DNA of 64,000 nucleotides from Stichopus chloronotus (taxonomy: Eukaryota; Echinodermata; Holothuroidea; Aspidochirotida; Stichopodidae), in contig CM037840.1 of assembly GCA_021234535.1 (NCBI GenBank), positions 15,765,415 through 15,829,414 of the forward strand, written 5' to 3'. A model generated the notes under the pieces. That model made no database searches, was not told where the DNA came from, and saw only the letters and a list, made by a program, of their open reading frames with translations. The position numbers and the translations under genes are program-made. This document shows positions 56,600 through 64,000 of the stretch, piece after piece. Numbering within the stretch: the stretch's first letter is position 1; each line of letters begins with the position of its first letter.

Positions 56600-58060
56600 A
56601 AATCTGAAGGCAGTAAATTGGCAACATCATCAATATTATTTACCCAACTATTCACAATTGCAAAAGAGTGTGCGAAAACTCATCTACGCTAATCGACAAT
56701 ATGTTTACCAATAAGTCACTTAATGCTGTAGTAGATCTTATTATTGTCTGTGATATTTGTGATCATTACCCTTTTTTTAACATTTTTAAACAAAATTTTA
56801 AGCGATCACATTCCAAGAAGTTATTTTCATAACACTAGTGTTAGTAAGTACTATCTCACACGGCAGACACAGGAGCTCTTAACGACTGATTGGACAGATG
56901 TTATGTGTGATCAGGATGACGATTCCGCTAACAAAAAATATTTGAAATATTTGAAATGGTATTTGAAATCCATTCGGCACAAAAGCAAGCTATTTTCTCC
57001 GTTCAAGTGTCCACATTCTCACAGTGACAAAGTAAAGTATTGTGATTGTAAAAATGTCCTCTCTGTTGTAATTAAGAAGAAAATATATTATGATGGTCTC
57101 ATTCAAAGTAACACGACAACACTGGTTAAAGTTGGAAAATCCTTATCAGCGTTACTGGAAGGTCGAACTGCAAAAACTTTCCTTCTGGGTTTAAGTACGG
57201 GAACTGGATTATTAGTGATGATAATAGTATTGCAAATTAATTTAACAATTACTTTACTTTCGTCTCCCTTTACGCTCCCTTTACATAATCTTGACCCGCT
57301 TATTGGTATAAGTAGTATGCGGGAATCATGATTTTTCCTACATAACTTTGCGAGATATTTGCTTTTATTCATGCTTTAACAAGAGAAAAAAGCCCGGGCT
57401 ATGGTGGTATCACAAACACTGTTCTAAAAAATATTAGCGATGCTATTTCTGCACCTCTATCACACATTGGAAATCAATCCTTTTCAAGCGGTGTGTTCCT
57501 TTAGATCTTAAGCTTACCAAGGTTATCTCAATCTCTTATTCTGGGGATAAACAAATGTTTTCTAACTGTAGACCCGTATCACTCTTATCTTCTGTCTCCA
57601 AAATATTTGAACGCCTTATGTACAACATGCTCATCAATTTTGTTGAAAAGTATTCAATTTTAAACACTTTTCAACAGAGTTGTCGTAAAAATCACTCAGC
57701 TGACATGGCAACCTTAAAATGATTGATACCATTTCCTCCGGCGTAGATAATTAACTCTCTGCAATTGGTGTTTTCCTCAATCTTTCGAGGGCTTTTGATA
57801 CCATTGATCACATTTTATTTACTAAGGAAGCTCTATGCTTATGGTATTCGAAGTACAGCTTACAACCAGTTTACTATTGTTACTTATCAACTAGGGTCCA
57901 ATATGAATACTACAATAGTGTTTCTTCTAATAAAATATACTCTGAGGTAGGTGTGCATCAAGGTTCCATATTAGGACCGTTATTATTCGTGTCATATATT
58001 AACAATATTCATTTTAATTATTTTAATTTTGTGTTGTTTGTTTCAGCCCCATGTAATTAG
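56600..58060 (+). mobile_element. LINE-type retrotransposon, 5' part (endonuclease end to RT core), opposite orientation
   Basis: Plus-strand remnants in order: an endonuclease end (IDNMFTNKSL and DHYPFF, about 56690-56780), the linker between domains (LLTTDW, LKSIRHKSKL, CKNVLSVVIKKKIYYDGL, 56870-57100), then reverse transcriptase motifs SPGYGGI (57390), CRPVSLLSSVSKIFERL (about 57570), FLNLSRAFDTIDH (about 57775) and HQGSILGPLLF (about 57955). Several frameshifts and stops interrupt it. The first catalytic Asp (usually LDLS) is Asn, and homology stops just before the expected ADD motif near 58045. It is dead. Confidence 0.85.
56744..57331 (+). pseudogene. LINE ORF2 fragment, endonuclease end to RT N-terminus
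   Basis: A 195-codon open stretch that could be mistaken for a gene. Its middle (WYLKSIRHKSKL and VLSVVIKKKIYYDGL) matches the region between endonuclease and reverse transcriptase in non-LTR retrotransposons, and RT motifs continue downstream in other frames. Confidence 0.75.
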
Positions 58061-58827
58061 TTGAAGAGAGGCATTTAAAATACATGATGGGAACAGTGGG
58101 ATTAGTACAACCGAGGATCAAGATAAAATGCCTAAAAAAACCCCTCACAACCTTAAGAATCAAATCCACCTGATCTGTCACGATATCGCCTTGTTCAACG
58201 TTATGGTTATGGTATGGTCAAAAGGTGTTGTAGGATATGTTTCACTATGAGGCGCTTTTCAAATTATTCAGGATCTGCGTAGTGTCAAAACTTGGATAAA
58301 AAGTCTCTTCCTCCCAGAAGTGGTCCGTCGATGAGGGTCTCTAAGAATATGAATTTAAAGAGATACCACACAATCACATTATCAGATGAATGCAGACACA
58401 GTTTCATTGAGGGATCGTATGTCGCCTTAACAAGATTTGCATTGTTTTATATATGATGTTGTCAAGTGAAAGTTTGAAATTAAGTGCACTCACAAAGGTT
58501 TGCTATGTCCATATTTAGTTATTTTAAGTAACTTGTATATGTTGATGTCTGAGATATCAAAGGATAAGACTTGCAGAAGCAATAAAATTGATAAGGGTTT
58601 TATACGGTAGTGAATAAACCAACGTTATCAACAGCGCTTTATGCCCTTCCTTTTATTTGCAAATTTAAACATATAAATCTAAAAAAATCACTTCCAGTTA
58701 CGTTTTTTATCAACCACTGCCTGGTCAGAAATATGACAAAATGGTGTCATAGTATCAAGTGATTTTTTTATTTTGTCCGTCAACTACATTGACCGTCAGC
58801 AAGTGCCGATACGTTGTCTTTGTAGTG
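58061..58827. other. Intergenic DNA, nothing recognised
   Basis: AT-rich DNA right of the LINE. No exon seen. Confidence 0.5.
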
Positions 58828-59357
58828 TAAAGACCTTTCCACACTATGCGACTGGATGCGACTCAACTCTTTGGGACAAAATTATTCAAATGGTAAAGTG
58901 TGGAGGGCTTCAAAACTAGTCGTAAGCAGTCGGGCAATGTTCGTACGAGATTGAAACATGCGACTGATAAAAATGACGACTTTTGGAATGACACCCTAGA
59001 AGGTCATTTAATTGAAACGCATCATTGGACCTTGTCTCTTCTGACATAACGTTTAAGGATAGTATACCACACAAATTTCATCGACTGATACGGTTATCAT
59101 CATATTTTTTAGTAAATATATTCATTAAAGAACTGTTCGGGGAGTGAAAATTACACATGCACAAGGCTTGTGTACGTAGTATACTAGATCCCCTTCATAG
59201 GGTCTATCGGCAATCTTCGCGACAAAGGCTTGTGTACAGTACTTGTCTGTATTAACTACGCTGCATGGAAAAGGTGAAAGCTAGGTAGTGCCTCTGTTGC
59301 TCACAGCGACGACTCCTGTCTCAGTCAGTCGCTTCGCATAGTGTGGAGGGGTCTTTA
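58828..59357. mobile_element. ~530-bp element with terminal inverted repeats (MITE-like)
   Basis: The left end reads TAAAGACC, TTTCCACACTATGCGAC; the right end reads GTCGCTTCGCATAGTGTGG, AGGGGTCTTTA, the reverse complement of the left end with a few mismatches over about 27-30 bp. GTCGC/GCGAC words recur near both ends. There is no coding capacity. I could not define a target-site duplication, so the superfamily is open. Confidence 0.75.
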
Positions 59358-61646
59358 GAACCCTGTGTTCAAAAGATAAAGTTAATTGGAGGAATCTTTA
59401 CGTGATCCACAATTCAATAACTTTGCGAAGACTACTAAACTTGAAATTGAAACTTTGGGGAATGCAGTATCTAACGCAACGGAGCGGCGTAGAGCCCAAT
59501 ATTTTTAATGGAAAACGTTTTTCCATGCACCCTTTGAGGAACATATTCAAAGTTTTAGCAGTCGTGTGACAGGATATTGATTTTATAAGCCTTAAATAGT
59601 TTGTATGTAATAATACGTTTATTATTATGCTTGAAATTTTCCATAACGCAAGCCAATTACTTTGATGTCAGAGTGCATTTTAGTCCTGACTGTCTAACGA
59701 TTCTTTATTACTTTGAAATATTGACTCATTGAGCAAATATATTACAGGCAAAAATCCGTTGGCTTAATTGGAAACATCTTGGATAAATCTGTCCAGTGTT
59801 ATAGAATTGACCTTTTCAGGTACTTTTTTTTACCATGCATGGAAATCAAATGTAGAGGTCTATGCCAGTTTGAACATTAGAGGTACCGTAAATCTCTGGT
59901 TTGTCTGTTTTGTGGTAAGGTATGGTTCACGGTTTTACAAGAAACTACTTTCAGTGGTCGTAGCAAACTCTTGATCCTAAAAGTCGTGTAGTAGGAGTTT
60001 TCCTTTCTAATCATTCTTTCTCCAGTTAAAGAAAAGATAGCAAACAAAAAATTTCCTTTTTACCTATTTACATAACGCAAGTGAGTGTGCTGAAATTCCG
60101 TCGATGTACTGTAGCTTAAGTCATGATTTTGGTATCCAGTAAACCAGCAGAACCCGGTACATTTGATGTTTGTAGAAATTTTCAGATATAGGTGTGTAAT
60201 CTCAAAAGTTAGCGATTTCTACGGTGAATCTGCTACTTTTGAATGTAGGAGACCTTAGAGTTTATCGAGTCATGCATATAGCTGTTCTATCACACAGAAT
60301 TTCATCAGTACGGCTTTTTATCTGTAACAAAGCAATGTTAAGATCAGATTGGATAATTTGTTCTTTCAGTTCTCAGATTCCGGATATGCTTGATTGCCCA
60401 TGATGTTCGCAGCCAATATTTTTGAGATGAAACTGATTATTAAATTCAATACAATTATCTTCCGTAATGAAACGAGGAACCCGAGATTAATTTCCGAGTT
60501 CAGAGATTTTTACGTGGGTAATCCGTTGCCATGTACTTTATACCTGCCAGCAAATTTTTCACTTACTTGGAGTGCCTGTTATACTTTTCATATCATATAA
60601 ATAATTGGAGTGCAAGTTGTGTTGTTACATGGAGGGTAATACTTAAATGTATTTCTTTCAGTCTCATATTTAGCGTTTCTGGAAGAAATAGCTGATTGGA
60701 TTTTGGTGTCACATCACTGTCTAACTAGTGGTGAAAAGGCAGTTTTTTTTTTTTTCAGTTTGTTCTTGATAGTCTGTATTCAGGTTTAGGACTACAATGC
60801 CTATTCCTTTACCGAATATTCCAATTACGTCAAAGTGGTGGTTTTAGTTTGTTAACGTTGGGTTTAGCATTAAAAAAAATTAGCGAAAAAAGAAACAGTA
60901 GCTATTTTTAAAGTGTTTCTCCTTGGTAGCAGTCTGGGATTTTGCTGAAAATCATTTGACCATGTAAATGAAACTCGAAATTTTCTGCAACCTGATTGCT
61001 TTTAGACCTGCATGATGCAGAAAATTCCTCTCTGCGTGAGGGACTTGAGAAAATTGTGGTAGAAGCTAGACTTTATAAACTTTAAAAATAGACTTTATAC
61101 TACTTTTCTAAATAGATTCAGGCCAGTTCTGTGCGTTCTGCACGTATATTGTATACGTATAAGAGCTTGTGCTACCTCATCAACTTGAATGCGTGACGGG
61201 AAGTGAAATGACGACACCCAAAAAATCTCCATATAGTTTTTTTTTTTTCAGTAGATCTTTCCGTAGAGCCTTACTCATCAAAGGCATATTTGTTTAGAAC
61301 GCTCCAGTATTATTTAGAAGGACTTACAAACATAAAAACTTTCTAAAGAATTATTGAGCACTTTTTATAAACGAGCTTAGCATCAATGGTATGCAAGATG
61401 GTATGGAATGGAATACGCCCACATGACAGTTAATGATAAGTATATCGTTGATTTCCTTTATCAATTTACCAATGAGTTTCGCATGTTCAACCCGTAGATC
61501 TTCTTAAGAGATAACATTTTCATTGGTGTGCAGAATCCTTTGAAAAAACTTTCAATAAGATTTTCATAATACAGTAACAGCAGAATAGAGATATGTGACA
61601 CACTGAAAGGTAATCTTGGCTATTCTTGAAAAGCATACGTCTCCAT
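59358..61646. other. Upstream region of the SLC16-like gene, nothing recognised
   Basis: AT-rich sequence with T-runs at about 60740 and 61240. No coding exon seen; a 5' untranslated exon cannot be excluded. Confidence 0.5.
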
Positions 61647-61827
61647 ATGGCGAGCTCCCTTGAAAGATGGATCCTTGCTGCAACTATCTGTCTGCGATTG
61701 ATCCTCTTTAGCGGATCTGTTAAAGCTAATGGAGTTATCCTGGAAGATCTTGTACGGAGCTCAAATAATTCTTACTCATTGATTGCCTGGGCATTTGCTT
61801 TGCAAAATGGCATTGCCTATGTCGTAT
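61647..61827 (+). CDS. SLC16-like coding exon 1
   Basis: The first in-frame ATG after an upstream stop (TAA at 61611), giving MASSLERWILAATIC. It ends GTCGTAT|GTTAGT; this donor, rather than the stronger-looking GTATGT three bases earlier, gives the phase needed by the next exon. Confidence 0.7.
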
Positions 61828-64000
61828 GTTAGTAATTCCTTGGGCATTTTATGTTTATCTTTTTCTATTTGTTGGTCGTTCGATATACTCATTGATAGTT
61901 TATTGATGTTTTCATGAATGTACCTGATGAGACATAGATATGAAGCGACCTAAGCAATCGAAAAGAACAATTAAGTTTGAGTTTTCACTTAATTGAGGAA
62001 AACTGTGAACAGTCTGCAAGAGGCAAGTGGGGGTCTCATTGGAATTGAAGTCAAGAAATAGTCTTTCATGCTTTTAACATGTGAATAATGTGATTTCTTT
62101 AAGCCTTGGGGATCTTATCATCTAAACAAAGTATGCACACGACATTACATATAGACGTTGGGAAGTGACGTCATCACGTCATATCCACTGAACTATATAT
62201 TAAAATAGGGTAGCGGTCACTGGACTTAACGGCAAAGGTTCCCATGAGAAGTTCGCCGTCGTTGCTTCTCTTTTTTCTCCTTGTGTTCCACAAGATCTTA
62301 ATCGAACAACTTGCAGTTTTATCGGGCATCCATAACATTTTACAAAAATGACAACCAAATAATTGTCGTGGAGATAAAAGAAAACATTTTACCAGTTCAG
62401 AGATTTTGCGTGAATTCGTCATTTTTCTTAATGTGTCTGTTATTTTAATTGCGTAAAAAGATGATCAATGTATGAAATAAGACATAATATACACGACCGA
62501 AGGATCAAAGAAATGTAAATTCTACACCGATTTTAGAGCATCTGAAGAACCTGACAACCTGTGGCGTGGACCATTTTCCGGGGGAAAGGGATATACCTCC
62601 AACATATATACGGATAGTACACTTTATTCTTCACTTTTGAGTGATTAGTTAGTGTTCATTCCATACACTTAAGCATTATTTTCAATGTGTTAAGTTGCAA
62701 ATAATCTGCTAATTCTAAGTCAATTTGGAGATCCATTACTGATCTCTGAATTTAAATTCTCGTTATGTGAGATGACCCTATAACTTCATCCTTGCGTATT
62801 TAAAGTTTCATCTGACAAGGTATAATAGTGTTATCTCTGTAAGACTGACTATTTGCTGCACCACCAAAATAGAAAAGGATTTCCAATGGATACAAAAGGA
62901 TTGCTAACAGGAAAACAACAAGAAGAGGCCACTTCCGTCAATTTAACGTCACGCATAGTGACGTCAGTGTGCGTCGAATAACACTACAAGAAAATCCCCC
63001 ACCCCTTCCTGCAGATAGGCCAACAGAAATCACTCAGGGTACCAAAGGGGACCACAAAAAAAACCTTCAAACATTTTAGCTCAACTATGCTGCCGCCTCA
63101 AGAAACTCGAGGTGAATTCAAGCTGGACCAAACATGATTTTCGATAAGAAGTAGTGGAGGGTGAATCTTAATGATAAAAAGTAGTAGAAGCTGCTAGTTG
63201 ATTTTAGCTGACTCTGGGTAGGTCAAGGGGATTGAGAAAGACTAATGTCTCAACTGAAGCTTAAGTGACCATATAATCTACCACTATTTACAATTGACTA
63301 ATTAGTCCTCGCCGAAGTAACGAGAAAAAAAAACCTTTCCTGAATGAACAAAGGCTTAAACTGGTGCAGTAATTTTATTTTGCCTTACGTTTGTAACAGT
63401 CAGCGAAATGAGACAAACAGTACAGTCAATTGTCTTTTGTTATATTGTCTTGCTACTTTTGTATATTTCACTTACCTGAGGAGGAAGATGTGATATCTTC
63501 GAAAACGGTTGTATTAAAATATGACTTTCGTTAACATTTTCGTGTTCATTTGCTCTTCCATCTGGTTCTTCAGACAGTATAGGCTTAGGCTATCAGAATA
63601 ACGTATATTCTAAGAGGTTGCAAAATCCACATAACCGGTTTGACAATCGTTTTACTTGGTTTTACTTACTCACTGTAAAGATGGAGGAAATGTCAAATAT
63701 TTAATATCTGGAATTTTTTAAAAAATGAGACATATTAGAATATTTTAGGAGAAAGCTAAATATTGATAGTCGTCAATATCCAAAACAGGTTATCTGGGAC
63801 TTCTCGAATACATAATGTAACTCCGACCGTAAACACTGAGAGACATGAATTATTTTTTGTTTGTATTTTTCCAGCTCCTTTGTCGTATTTCATTTTAGAA
63901 AAAGTTGGCCACAGACAACTGTGCGTTATCGGTGGAATTTTAAGCGGTCTGGGATATGTATTCACTGGATTTTATATGGATGAAGTATGGCAGATATTTG
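61647..64000 (+). CDS. Monocarboxylate-transporter-like MFS protein (SLC16 family), 5' part, runs off the window
   Basis: Two coding exons are visible (61647-61827 and 63875-64000), joined in phase 1 (T|CT). They encode about 102 residues corresponding to the first three membrane segments of an MFS transporter of the monocarboxylate transporter family. Seen: ERWILAATICLRLILFSGS with GVILEDLV (TM1), SLIAWAFALQNGIAYVV (TM2), PLSYFILEKVGHRQLCVIGG (the loop 2-3 basic motif) and GILSGLGYVFTGFY (TM3). The family moves monocarboxylates, aromatic amino acids or thyroid hormones across membranes; the substrate here is unknown. The DGGWGW motif common at the start of TM1 in vertebrate MCTs is absent. 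Transcription is divergent from N6AMT1. Confidence 0.72.
61828..63874 (+). other. SLC16-like intron 1
   Basis: AT-rich. It contains two TGACGTCA palindromes (62166-62173 and 62959-62966) and a hammerhead-like motif near 63476-63504. No coding exon recognised. Confidence 0.6.
63875..64000 (+). CDS. SLC16-like coding exon 2 (partial, cut by window end)
   Basis: The acceptor is TATTTTTCCAG. The frame PLSYFILEKVGHRQL, then VIGGILSGLGYVFTGFY, stays open to the last base. This is the typical loop and third membrane segment of monocarboxylate transporters. Confidence 0.78.

Noticed and set aside
56744..57331. A 195-codon frame as a novel gene
   Set aside because: Its middle matches the endonuclease-RT linker of LINE elements, and RT motifs follow in shifted frames.
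61626..61646. An upstream start for the SLC16-like exon at 61626
   Set aside because: The codon there is TTG, not ATG; the first in-frame ATG is 61647.

Overview
The window is eukaryotic, from an animal. Genes are split into short exons with GT-AG introns, intergenic space is large, and the rest is AT-rich DNA full of microsatellites, minisatellites, foldback elements and retrotransposon remains. The conserved gene content plus the repeat texture suggest a marine invertebrate deuterostome. I favour an echinoderm, perhaps a sea cucumber, but the species assignment is inference.

Layout. (1) 1-1622: upstream region with no gene seen. (2) 1623-29289, plus strand: a complete Smoothened (SMO) gene in 11 coding exons. 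I placed every splice site so that phase and homology agree; the exons sum to 2376 nt, or 791 residues, against 787 in human SMO. Intron 2 is about 11.4 kb. (3) 29290-38493: intergenic DNA between two convergent genes, dominated by a 40-bp minisatellite (about 30.15-31.86 kb), a second alternating ~54-bp minisatellite (36.45-36.84 kb) and a foldback sequence near 35.1-35.5 kb. (4) 38494-49590, minus strand: a complete N6AMT1 (HEMK2) methyltransferase gene in five coding exons, 672 nt or 223 residues, including a short 87-nt exon with the SAM-binding motif. (5) 49591-61646: no cellular gene seen. It holds a duplicated segment, a LINE-type retrotransposon in two opposed pieces (55.2-58.06 kb) that looks like a 5'-inverted (twin-primed) insertion, and a ~530-bp element with terminal inverted repeats. 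(6) 61647 to the window end, plus strand: the first two coding exons of a monocarboxylate-transporter-like (SLC16/MFS) gene that runs off the edge.

The three genes are not a functional cluster: SMO is the Hedgehog signal transducer, N6AMT1 methylates release factor eRF1 among other targets, and the SLC16-like protein is a membrane transporter.

I found no clear new biological system. The most notable observations are a dispersed ~150-bp repeat family, in SMO and N6AMT1 introns, that carries nuclear-receptor-like AGGTCA direct repeats (perfect DR1 13-mers and DR4 arrays); a ~590-bp foldback element in SMO intron 3; the twin-priming architecture of the LINE; and a phase-symmetric N6AMT1 exon whose skipping would remove the cofactor motif without shifting the frame.
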